From the NCBI GenBank assembly GCA_034437655.1, contig DAOTTU010000044.1:124001-188000 (forward strand): a stretch of DNA of 64,000 nt, written 5' to 3'. The position numbers and the translations under genes were made by a program. The first letter of the stretch is position 1; every line of letters begins with the position of its first letter. Origin of the DNA: J027 sp034437655 (GTDB lineage: Bacteria; Chloroflexota; Anaerolineae; Aggregatilineales; J027). The notes beneath the pieces are model-generated. The model had not been told where the DNA came from. It ran no database searches and worked only from the letters and a program-made list of their open reading frames with translations. Shown one piece after another: positions 17,461-25,118 of the stretch.

Positions 17461-18276
17461 CTAGACAACATGTGGGCGTGGCTTGCCATTCATCAACTGA
17501 TCATCCACCCAGTCAGCGACCCACGGGTAACGGAAGCCACCACCGTTGAAGGCATTGAAGGCGGCGATAGTGCTGTAAACCGGCATCAGCACGAAAAGAG
17601 TGAAGACCGCGAAGACCGACATGATGACCAGCAGTATAATGAACAGGATCAGGAACGGAATACCGATCAAGAAGACGCTGGCAACTGCCGAAATCACCGT
17701 CAATGCAAACAGCGCCATTATCACGACGATACTACCCACGGTGCATACCGTCTGGAACGTAAACGCCTGTAGTGCATGAAAAGCGACATAGTCGGAACGT
17801 GTGCGGAACACAAGATAAATACCCAGCGGGATCATCAACCCAAAGATCACGCCTGGACCAGAACTAAGGGCTGCAATTAGCGTGACGATGGCGCTAGCAT
17901 GTGCGGCGGCGGCCCACAAGTAGTCGTTGCTGCCAGTCATCTGTGGGGCGCGGCGATTGCTGTAGCGGTGGCGTGGCGGAACATCGAAGTTACGCATCCG
18001 CTCCCACATGCTCGAATCATCGTTCTTGCGTTTTTGCTGCTGGTGCGGTAGGCGTGGCGCGTTGACGTAGTTAGCATTGGCATATTGTTGTTGCTGCTGT
18101 GGTGCTGCGCCAAAGTAACGTTCTTCGTATTCGCGCACAACGTCGTCGTCGGCATCGTAGGGGCGCTGTGATTGCTGCGGCTGGGCAGTAGACGTTTGTT
18201 TCACTTTGACCGGAATTTCAATTGCGCCGTCAGTTTTGGGTTCATAGTCCCAATCGAGTCGGTTGTTGCTCGTCAT
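17461..18276 (-). CDS. DUF4870-type membrane protein
   Basis: 271 residues. Residues 1-115 are low-complexity and polar, rich in Q, R and D (AAPQQQQQ), probably cytoplasmic. From about 118 to 255 there are four hydrophobic segments with the DUF4870 pattern: LWAAAAHASAIVTLIAALSSGPGVIFGLMIPL, then YVAFHALQAFTFQ. Members are small bacterial membrane proteins of unknown function. A terminator lies about 30 bases downstream (17433-17401). It appears to be a single-gene unit between the tRNA-Sec gene and aspS. Confidence 0.85.
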   Translation of the reverse strand: MTSNNRLDWDYEPKTDGAIEIPVKVKQTSTAQPQQSQRPYDADDDVVREYEERYFGAAPQQQQQYANANYVNAPRLPHQQQKRKNDDSSMWERMRNFDVPPRHRYSNRRAPQMTGSNDYLWAAAAHASAIVTLIAALSSGPGVIFGLMIPLGIYLVFRTRSDYVAFHALQAFTFQTVCTVGSIVVIMALFALTVISAVASVFLIGIPFLILFIILLVIMSVFAVFTLFVLMPVYSTIAAFNAFNGGGFRYPWVADWVDDQLMNGKPRPHVV

Positions 18277-18435
18277 TTTAGTGCGTCCTTTCTTTGTGAG
18301 TGTTTGTTACTCACTTCTACGCGACGTCTTGCAGAAAGTTGCGCTATCCGTGAAATTTGGTCAGTAGTGAGTAGCAAAGTAGGGTGATTTATCGCTTGTG
18401 CAGTGTATTCTGCTGTGAGGTCTCGTGGCTTGAAA

Positions 18436-18531
18436 CGGAGGTGCATGGGAGTCGAACCCACCGCAGCCTGCTCTGCACAGCCTGCCACCGATTTTGAAGA
18501 CCGGGCGCACCACCGGGCACGATGCACCTCC
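18436..18531 (-). tRNA. selC: tRNA-Sec (anticodon UCA)
   Basis: The 96-base gene folds on the minus strand into a selenocysteine tRNA. The acceptor stem has 8 perfect pairs (GGAGGTGC with GCACCTCC, the length typical of bacterial tRNA-Sec) and a G discriminator. The anticodon arm CCGGT-CTTCAAA-ATCGG has anticodon TCA. The variable arm is long (about 20 bases, GGCAGGCT...AGGCTGC), and the T arm is GTGGG-TTCGACT-CCCAT. CCA is not encoded. The layout matches E. coli selC closely. It would insert selenocysteine at in-frame UGA codons with SelA, SelB and SelD, none of which is in this window. It stands alone between the DUF4870 and FHA genes. Confidence 0.95.
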
Positions 18532-18820
18532 ACGCGCTAGACTAGCACTGTCTGTTTGAAGAATCCAGCCTGAGCCAATACACTATAGGATAGACACACA
18601 TATGATCCGACTGATTTCGAACGGTGTTTCGTACAAGCATTGCAAAACCTGGGATTCTATGTGAAAAATAGCTGCTAATAGGGTATGGTATATATATTTC
18701 ATAAAATACAAGCCTGACAACCACCGCATTGTTCGAATTTAAAGTTTTCAGGTGGTGGTCAAATGATCGTTTTTCAACAATACCGCAAACGAAATAGCTC
18801 AAGTAGGACAGTAGCTTGCG

Positions 18821-19579
18821 ATGGGTGAATACTCCGTACGAGATTTATTTGAAGCATTTGTGTTCATGCGTCGGCAAGGCGCAACGCCAGACTTCGCTTT
18901 GCAATATCTCAAAAAATTACGGCCGTCGATAAAGCAGTCTGAGCGCGATGATCTGGGCCGGCTGATTCGGCAATGGGAAAAAAGCGAAGGGCACCACCAC
19001 CCCCCGAACCCCGACGCCACAATTGACTTACCACCGCCGCCAGTGGTGTATGATGAAGCCCAGCCAGCGGCCGCTGAAGTCATCTGCCCCAATTGCAACA
19101 CGCCCAACCAACCTCGCGCTACGTACTGTTACGCATGTGGTACGCTGATCACACGGGTTGGAACCAAGCAGTTCACCGACAACCTTGAAGAACCAGATGG
19201 CACTAAATTTGGGAATTTGTCCAGTCTGGTCTTTACGGTGCGTGGTTTTGAGGACAAGCCCTTACACATTGATCTGCAAAATGCGCAAGAGATTATCGTT
19301 GGGCGTACTGCTCCAGACAGTGTTATTGTGCCAGACATTGACCTGACCAACCACGACGCGCAGGTAGCCGGCGTCTCGCGGGTTCATGCAACGCTCAAAC
19401 GTCAGGATAGCAACATCACTGTGGTGGATATGGGTAGTATGAACCATACCTATCTCAATGGCGAGCGTATCTTTCCACAGGAGGTGCGTATTTTGCGAGA
19501 TGGTGATGAGCTACGTCTTGGCAAATTGGTTATGCGAGTTGCTTTCCAGCGTCAATTGCGCCGGATTCGACCAGATTAG
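18821..19579 (+). CDS. FHA-domain protein with zinc ribbon
   Basis: 252 residues. An N-terminal helical stretch (1-55) is followed by a Pro/His linker, a zinc ribbon (CPNC at 89-92, CYAC at 103-106), then a C-terminal FHA domain (about 150-245). The FHA domain has the expected motifs IIVGRTAPDS, GVSRVHATL and NHTYLNGERI; the Arg, Ser, Arg-His and Asn form the phosphothreonine pocket. FHA domains bind phosphothreonine peptides and often work with Ser/Thr kinases, none of which is near here. There is no clear SD. A strong terminator lies about 210 bases downstream. Confidence 0.9.
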   Translation: MGEYSVRDLFEAFVFMRRQGATPDFALQYLKKLRPSIKQSERDDLGRLIRQWEKSEGHHHPPNPDATIDLPPPPVVYDEAQPAAAEVICPNCNTPNQPRATYCYACGTLITRVGTKQFTDNLEEPDGTKFGNLSSLVFTVRGFEDKPLHIDLQNAQEIIVGRTAPDSVIVPDIDLTNHDAQVAGVSRVHATLKRQDSNITVVDMGSMNHTYLNGERIFPQEVRILRDGDELRLGKLVMRVAFQRQLRRIRPD

Positions 19580-19792
19580 CATACACCGCGCATGGAATAG
19601 TAGCAGTCAATAAAGGCACTAATCACTTCTTCATAGCACCTTCACGTCATGTTTACGGTGGAAGGTTTAAATGACAATACGTTTCTGAAACGGTTGTGAC
19701 GACAAACTTGGCTGCAAATAGCAGTCAATTGCTCAGAAATGTAACCATCGTGATTAAATTCTGCGCGTCTTTTAATTGCGACTTGTTCAATG

Positions 19793-19836
19793 AAAAAACC
19801 GTTGTAGGTCTTCCCCCCCTCCTACAGCGGTTTTTT
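19793..19836. terminator. Bidirectional rho-independent terminator
   Basis: A 16-pair hairpin (19793-19808 with 19821-19836, one G-T pair) with a 12-base C-rich loop. It is flanked by six A on the left and six T on the right, so it works both ways. It ends the FHA gene and the serA operon, which converge here. Confidence 0.9.
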
Positions 19837-19854
19837 ATTTGCATGTGGCTGTGT

Positions 19855-20820
19855 CTAGCTCAATTGATCCAGCACAGCAGGGTTTACAACGTCACGATAC
19901 TCCTGCTGCTGTAGCGCGTTCAAGACCTTTTCAGCCGCTTCAACAGCCACTGCTGTCTGCGCTTCGACAGTACTGGCCCCCAAATGCGGGGTGTCGATCA
20001 CGCCTGACAGGCCAACCAGCGGATGTGAGGCTTCTGGCGGTTCTTTGACATAAACGTCCAGCGCTGCCCCCGCAACTTTCCCGCTCTGAATGGCCTTGGC
20101 GAGGTCAGCATCATGGATGAGCGCGCCGCGTGCGGCATTGATGATGCGTACGCCGTCTTTCATTTTGGCAATGTTGGCGGTGTTGATGAACTCACGGGTG
20201 TCATCGGTGACAACAGCGTGCAGGCTGATGTAATCGGCTCTGGCGAAAAGGTCATCCAGTTCGACCAACTCTACAGCGTGTTCTGCACCGACTTCAGCAG
20301 GCACAAACGGATCGTGCGCGATGACCATCATCTCAAAGGCCCTGGCACGCTGCGCAACAGCACGCCCCACACGCCCAAACCCGACCAGGCCGAGGACTTT
20401 GCCGCGCAGTTCTGTCCCCATATATTGCTTACGGTCCCAGCGACCTTCGATCATGGACTGTTGCGCTTGCGGAATGTGGCGGGCAAGTGACAACATCAAA
20501 GCCAGCGTGTGTTCGGCCGTCGCGATGGTGTTTCCCTGTGGTGCGTTCATGACGACGATGTTTTTAGCGGTCGCCGCGTCAAGGTCGATATTGTCCACCC
20601 CGACCCCGGCCCGCACGATAACCTTCAGTTTTGTTGCTAGTTCCAACAACTCGGCGTCCGCTTTGGTGCCACTGCGTACGATCATCGCATCAGCTTCACC
20701 AAGCACGGCTTTGACGTCATCACGCGACATTTTGCCCGGCGCATGCACGGTAATGCCTTCAACGTCGTTGAGAAGTGCCAGCCCATCTTTGTGCAAATTA
20801 TCAGGAACCAGAATATGCAT
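19855..20820 (-). CDS. serA: D-3-phosphoglycerate dehydrogenase, short form
   Basis: 321 residues, the short form with no C-terminal ACT or ASB domain. It oxidises 3-phosphoglycerate to 3-phosphohydroxypyruvate with NAD, the first step of serine synthesis. VRAGVGVDNID and the NAD site GLVGFGRVGRAVAQRA are clear. The catalytic residues are as expected: Arg in INAARG, Glu in VKEPPE and His in TPHLGAST. Without an ACT domain, serine feedback by that route is not expected. The start ATG has TAGGAG ahead. It is the third gene of an operon with the aminotransferase nine bases upstream; transcription stops at the terminator at 19836-19793. Confidence 0.93.
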   Translation of the reverse strand: MHILVPDNLHKDGLALLNDVEGITVHAPGKMSRDDVKAVLGEADAMIVRSGTKADAELLELATKLKVIVRAGVGVDNIDLDAATAKNIVVMNAPQGNTIATAEHTLALMLSLARHIPQAQQSMIEGRWDRKQYMGTELRGKVLGLVGFGRVGRAVAQRARAFEMMVIAHDPFVPAEVGAEHAVELVELDDLFARADYISLHAVVTDDTREFINTANIAKMKDGVRIINAARGALIHDADLAKAIQSGKVAGAALDVYVKEPPEASHPLVGLSGVIDTPHLGASTVEAQTAVAVEAAEKVLNALQQQEYRDVVNPAVLDQLS

Positions 20821-20829
20821 TATCGGCTC

Positions 20830-21930
20830 CTAGCGTTGCGCAAGGTAATCGTCAAAAGCGGCGAACAGCATTTCCATGTGTTCGGGTTGGGTGTCGCCCA
20901 TGTGCGCGATGCGGAATGTTTCATTCTTGATCTTGCCATAGCCGTTTGCGATCTCCATACCGCGCTCACGCAGGAAACCATTTAGCGCTTTGATGTCCAC
21001 CTCAAGCGTGTTTTTGAATACAGTCAGCGTCGGCGATTCGTAGCCTGTTTCTGGGTAAAGGGCAAACCCGTGGCTAAGCCCCCATTCACGAGTGCGTTCG
21101 GCCATCTGTTGATGACGGGCTTCGCGGTTTTCGAGCCCTTCAGCATGAATATCGCTCAATTGCTGGTCAGCGGCGTACATCAAGCTGATTGGTGGTGTCG
21201 CGGGGGTGTTGTTCTTCTTGTGATACTTTTCGAAGGTGAGCAGGTCAAAGTAGTAGCCCCGGTTAGTGACAGATTCGGCACGTTCCAGCACGGCTTCACT
21301 AATGGTCCCAAAGGCCATCCCCGGCGGCAAAGCGAGTGCTTTCTGGGTACTGGTCAGGCAAATATCAATGCCCCATTCGTCAACGTGGAGCGGAGCCCCA
21401 ACATAAGCGCTGACGACATCGACCAGGAACAGCGTATCGGGGTATTGTTCGAGAATTTTGGCATATTCAGCCACCGGGTTCAAAACACCTGTGCTGGTTT
21501 CGTTGTAAACACAGGCAACCGCGTCATAGGTTTCTTTTTCAAGCGCTTCAGCCAGACGTTCGGGTGCAATGCCATTGCCCCAATCTTCAGCAATGACATC
21601 AACCTGCTTGCCGTTGGCTTCACTGATTTTTGCCCAGCGTTCGCTAAACGCACCACTCGTCAGGTGCAGCACTTTTTTGTCAGCACGGATGCAATTGCGC
21701 GAAGCAGCTTCCCAGACACCACTACCAGACGAGGTGAAGACATACACGCGGTTTTCGGTACGGAAACTCTGTTGCAGCATGGGTTGCAAGCGTGCGTACA
21801 GGTCAGCAAAGGCGGCTGAACGATGCCCCACCATCGGTTGAGCCTGGGCTTGCAAAATTTCGGGGCGGACTTCAACAGGGCCCGGAATAAACAAACGGGC
21901 GTGATCTGTTTTTACTACTTTGTCGTTCAT
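20830..21930 (-). CDS. Class V aminotransferase (serine/alanine-glyoxylate or phosphoserine type)
   Basis: 366 residues, PLP-dependent fold type I. ARLFIPGPVEVRPEIL is the family N-terminus, and SSGSGVWEAASRNCIRADK lies in the cofactor-phosphate region. LVDVVSAYVGAP holds the PLP-ring Asp, and TSTQKALALPPG holds the Schiff-base Lys. Members carry out alanine-, serine- or phosphoserine-glyoxylate type transaminations. Lying nine bases before serA, it most likely makes phosphoserine from 3-phosphohydroxypyruvate, which is an inference from context. It starts with ATG after AAGGAG, five bases past the preceding gene. Confidence 0.88.
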   Translation of the reverse strand: MNDKVVKTDHARLFIPGPVEVRPEILQAQAQPMVGHRSAAFADLYARLQPMLQQSFRTENRVYVFTSSGSGVWEAASRNCIRADKKVLHLTSGAFSERWAKISEANGKQVDVIAEDWGNGIAPERLAEALEKETYDAVACVYNETSTGVLNPVAEYAKILEQYPDTLFLVDVVSAYVGAPLHVDEWGIDICLTSTQKALALPPGMAFGTISEAVLERAESVTNRGYYFDLLTFEKYHKKNNTPATPPISLMYAADQQLSDIHAEGLENREARHQQMAERTREWGLSHGFALYPETGYESPTLTVFKNTLEVDIKALNGFLRERGMEIANGYGKIKNETFRIAHMGDTQPEHMEMLFAAFDDYLAQR

Positions 21931-21935
21931 AAATC

Positions 21936-23009
21936 CTATACTCCTTGGGTTTTAAGTGCTTGCTTTAGTGATTTAATAGGTGCGATGATCGCTGGATCAA
22001 CGTCATAGAGCATTGCGGTATAGAAACTAAGGTAATCGCCAAACTGGATAGCGGCTAGCATCTGGTCGAGCAGGGTGTCGCCGGACGGTTCTACGGTTTC
22101 GGACATAATACCGGCATCACGCATTAAGTCGGCTGTTAGTTGATGGCGCAGCCGTACACGTGGATGATCGTGCGCAGGCGATGTCAGGAAAACAGCGGCC
22201 AGGTTTTGGATGGCGTTTGCGGGCTGTTCAATCCCTACAACGGCGTTGTGATTCATTTCAGGCAGTGTCTCGAAAATAGCCAGTGTGTTGGCGTTCTCGT
22301 TGAACTGGCCTTTCCAACGACGGGCAATGGGTTCAAAAGCACCTGCTCCAATAATCATGGGTACGGTGTTAGACAGGGCGTTTGCGAGGCGTTTGGCCGG
22401 GTTTTTGGCAAGCGGGACATCCGCTTTGAGGTGTGCCCGTTCTGACTTAAGCAGCTCGACAGCGGCCGTAATGCGCTCATCAAGCCCTTCAACCCAACCC
22501 AGACGCCAGAACAACGCCAGCAGCAATGCCACCGACCACCCGATGGCAGCGCGGGGGTGCCCGATTTCGTCCGGGAACAACCACGCCGTTTGCCCATTTT
22601 GCTGAAGCTGGGCAGCAAGTTGACCACCTGTGGTAATGCCAAGCACCTGCGCGCCGCTCTGGGTAGCTTGCTGATACGCGGAAAGGGTCTCTTCTGTATT
22701 GCCAGAGTAACTGGAGACAATTACCAGCGTCGAGTCATCTAAAACCCAGCCCGGCAGGTTGTAGCCGCGATTGATGATGATGGGTAGCGACATTTCTTCA
22801 GCGGCAAAGGCGGCCAGTACATCGCCCCCAATCGCCGAGCCGCCCATGCCACAGATGACCACTCGTGACACATGTGATAGGTCATCGGCTAGCGGCAATG
22901 ACTGGGCATGACGCCAGGCATTTTCAAACTGTTCGGGCAAAGCATCAATGTGCCCCAGCATGTTACCAGAGTCAAGCGCTTGCATTCCTGCAAGATCATC
23001 AAGTTTCAT
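21936..23009 (-). CDS. Bifunctional phosphoglucose/phosphomannose isomerase
   Basis: 357 residues from the ATG at 23009, chosen because AAAGGACG precedes it and the longer frame has none. Two SIS domains: the first with CGMGGSAIGGDVLAA and VSSYSGNTEETLSA (phosphosugar binding), the second with NHNAVVGIEQ. This pattern is that of the PGI/PMI family, first known in archaea, which interconverts glucose-6-P or mannose-6-P with fructose-6-P. It heads the operon with the class V aminotransferase and serA, so sugar-phosphate entry and serine synthesis are made from the same message. A TAAAAT -10 preceded by TG lies at 23040-23035. Confidence 0.9.
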   Translation of the reverse strand: MKLDDLAGMQALDSGNMLGHIDALPEQFENAWRHAQSLPLADDLSHVSRVVICGMGGSAIGGDVLAAFAAEEMSLPIIINRGYNLPGWVLDDSTLVIVSSYSGNTEETLSAYQQATQSGAQVLGITTGGQLAAQLQQNGQTAWLFPDEIGHPRAAIGWSVALLLALFWRLGWVEGLDERITAAVELLKSERAHLKADVPLAKNPAKRLANALSNTVPMIIGAGAFEPIARRWKGQFNENANTLAIFETLPEMNHNAVVGIEQPANAIQNLAAVFLTSPAHDHPRVRLRHQLTADLMRDAGIMSETVEPSGDTLLDQMLAAIQFGDYLSFYTAMLYDVDPAIIAPIKSLKQALKTQGV

Positions 23010-23098
23010 CAACAACGTCCTTTGTTGTAGCGCGATTTTAACACGCAACGCTAGAGCGATAGTGGTCTATTCTACACAAGAATGATGTGCCATGAACA

Positions 23099-23131
23099 AC
23101 AAAAAACCTACCGACACAATGTGCCAGCAGG
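23099..23131 (-). terminator. Rho-independent terminator of pdxS-pdxT
   Basis: Minus strand: ten-pair stem (23131-23122 with 23116-23107, several G-T pairs), loop CATTG, then a run of T from 23106. It lies about 28 bases past the pdxT stop. Confidence 0.75.
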
Positions 23132-23159
23132 CTCAGATGGGTTGTAACATGTCCTGACT

Positions 23160-23741
23160 TCAAGACATCGCTTGCAGTACAAGCTGCACAAAATAGGTGT
23201 GTAGGCGCGTATCTGGCGTCAGTTCGGGGTGAAAAGCAGTTGCCAACAGATGTTCTTGCTGCACGGCAACAATACCGCCATCGTCAAGGCTTGCCAGCAC
23301 CTCGACCCCGGCGTCTGCATCAACGGCAGTCACCAGCGGCGCACGGATAAACACAGCGTGTAATGGCCCACCCGGCAGTCTGGCAAAGTCAAGGTCAGTC
23401 TCGAAGCTGTCAATCTGGCGGCCAAAGGCGTTGCGGTTGACAGTGATGTCCATCAGACCGAGCAGCGGTTGTTCGCGGCCGATGTCTTTGGCGAGAAAGA
23501 TCATACCAGCACAGGTACCCCAGACGGGTTTCTGGCTGGCAAACGCACGCATCGGTTTAACCAATCCGTACTGAACCGCTAACTTCCCGATGGTTGTGCT
23601 TTCACCACCGGGAATAATCAGACCATGGAGCCCGTCAAGGTCTTCTGGTAGGCGTACTTCCACGGCTTCCACACCGATTTGCTGCAACATATTGTGATGC
23701 TCGCGGAAATCACCCTGCAATGCCAGGACACCAATTCTCAT
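23160..23741 (-). CDS. pdxT: Pyridoxal 5'-phosphate synthase, glutaminase subunit
   Basis: 193 residues, the usual size. It is a class I glutamine amidotransferase that frees ammonia for PdxS. LALQGDFREH is the conserved start, IIPGGEST holds the oxyanion region, GTCAGMI holds the catalytic Cys (near residue 78), and FHPEL holds the catalytic His and Glu. It is the second gene of the pdxST operon, 37 bases after pdxS, followed by a terminator. Nothing unusual is seen. Confidence 0.96.
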   Translation of the reverse strand: MRIGVLALQGDFREHHNMLQQIGVEAVEVRLPEDLDGLHGLIIPGGESTTIGKLAVQYGLVKPMRAFASQKPVWGTCAGMIFLAKDIGREQPLLGLMDITVNRNAFGRQIDSFETDLDFARLPGGPLHAVFIRAPLVTAVDADAGVEVLASLDDGGIVAVQQEHLLATAFHPELTPDTRLHTYFVQLVLQAMS

Positions 23742-23778
23742 AACAGATTACCGTCGCGTTTCGTCGTGGAAAAGGCTA

Positions 23779-24693
23779 CTACCAGCCACGGTCAGCGATT
23801 CGATCGCCAGCCGGCATGGTACTGACATTAATGCCGACCATAGCTTCGCCCAGTCCACTGCTGACACGGGCTAGAATGTCGGGGTCGTTGAAGTGGGTTG
23901 TTGCTTCAACAATGGCTTTGGCACGCTTGGCCGGGTCGCCACTCTTGAAGATACCACTGCCCACAAATACACCATCCACGCCAATCTGCATCATTAATGC
24001 TGCGTCAGCCGGGGTCGCCACGCCACCAGCAGCAAAGTTGACCACAGGCAGCTTGCCCGTTTCCGCGACTTCTTTGACGAGGTGATAGGGCGCGCCGATA
24101 TCCTTCGCATAGGTCATCAGCTCTTCAGCAGGCATATTTTCAAGCTGACGAATGGCACCGAGCATCGTGCGGGCATGGCGAACAGCCTCCACGACATCAC
24201 CTGTGCCAGCTTCACCCTTGGTGCGAATCATTGCAGCGCCTTCACCAATGCGGCGTAGTGCTTCACCGAGGTTGCGGGCCCCACACACAAACGGTACTTT
24301 AAAGTCGTACTTGTTGATATGGAAGGCCTCGTCAGCAGGCGTCAGCACTTCGCTTTCATCCACATAGTCAACACCCAATGCCTGGAGAATTTGCGCTTCA
24401 ACAAAGTGCCCAATGCGTGCTTTAGCCATAACCGGAATCGTCACGGCGTCCATGATTTCTGTGATGACTTCGGGATCAGACATCCGCGCAACGCCACCGT
24501 GGGCGCGAATGTCAGCCGGGACACGTTCAAGCGCCATGACCGCAACTGCACCCGCATCTTCTGCGATTTTGGCTTGCTCAGCGTTAATGACGTCCATGAT
24601 TACGCCACCCTTGAGCATCTGCGCCAGCCCACGCTTGACGGTATCGGTGCCTGTATTGGTGTTATTGTGGTTGCCGTTAGGTTGCATTGTCAT
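23779..24693 (-). CDS. pdxS: Pyridoxal 5'-phosphate synthase, synthase subunit
   Basis: 304 residues. It makes PLP from ribose-5-P, glyceraldehyde-3-P and ammonia supplied by PdxT. It is a TIM barrel with almost invariant blocks: KRGLAQMLKGGVIMDV, VMALERVPADIR and MAKARIGHFVEAQILQAL. The catalytic Lys of VMAKARIGH is present, and FAAGGVATPADAALMMQ is the phosphate site. The first 17 residues are an Asn/Thr-rich addition before the conserved part. It is the first gene of pdxS-pdxT, with a good promoter 30 bases upstream. Confidence 0.97.
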   Translation of the reverse strand: MTMQPNGNHNNTNTGTDTVKRGLAQMLKGGVIMDVINAEQAKIAEDAGAVAVMALERVPADIRAHGGVARMSDPEVITEIMDAVTIPVMAKARIGHFVEAQILQALGVDYVDESEVLTPADEAFHINKYDFKVPFVCGARNLGEALRRIGEGAAMIRTKGEAGTGDVVEAVRHARTMLGAIRQLENMPAEELMTYAKDIGAPYHLVKEVAETGKLPVVNFAAGGVATPADAALMMQIGVDGVFVGSGIFKSGDPAKRAKAIVEATTHFNDPDILARVSSGLGEAMVGINVSTMPAGDRIADRGW

Positions 24694-24729
24694 AGTTCAC
24701 TCCCTGTGAATTAGTTCCATCTTTTGCTG

Positions 24730-24758
24730 GTTATACAGTGCAATGGTGACTGTCTCAA
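24730..24758 (-). promoter_or_regulatory. Promoter of pdxS-pdxT
   Basis: Minus strand: -35 TTGAGA (24758-24753), 17-base spacer, -10 TATAAC (24735-24730). The predicted start of transcription is near 24723, about 30 bases before the ATG. Confidence 0.65.
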
Positions 24759-24884
24759 AAGATATGAGTTTGTTGTCATAATGGGGAACGTTTTGTGTGC
24801 TGGTTTGTTGCATTTATTATAGCGAAAGGAACGCAATTTGATAGGTGAAGATTCTGTTTCAGTTTAAGTGAATTTAATTGGTGC

Positions 24885-24913
24885 TTGCCCTTTGCTTATC
24901 GAACCGATATAAT
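24885..24913 (+). promoter_or_regulatory. Promoter of the BMP protein gene
   Basis: -35 TTGCCC (24885-24890), exactly 17 bases, then a perfect -10 TATAAT (24908-24913). This gives a leader of about 200 bases before the ATG at 25119. Confidence 0.75.
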
Positions 24914-25001
24914 CTGCGGCGTTGTAGTGGTGAGTCATATTGGTAGCCGAAATGTGTGATCAAACCAGCAAACATCTTGCACAGCCAATACGACGTCGCA
25001 G
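24914..25001 (+). ncRNA. Structured 5' leader, candidate cis-regulatory RNA
   Basis: CTGCGGCGTTGTA (24914-24926) pairs with TACGACGTCGCAG (24989-25001) over 13 pairs with two G-T, enclosing 62 bases. An inner TATTGG/CCAATA and a TGTG/CACA pairing could extend it to a rod, though the inner stem competes with the last pairs of the outer one. If transcription starts near 24920, only about eight pairs of the outer stem are in the RNA. It matches no riboswitch core that I know (purine, SAM, TPP, THF and ZTP considered). It may be a DNA-level or RNA-level element; function is unknown. Confidence 0.35.
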
Positions 25002-25118
25002 CGCACTGCGGGGTAATCATGTTTTGCCACCGTGTCGTGCTTTCCCTCTCTTTTCTTCGATGAAACGTTACCAAAATTTCTATCAAATATCATTTCCATA
25101 CAAGGAGCTTATGATTTC

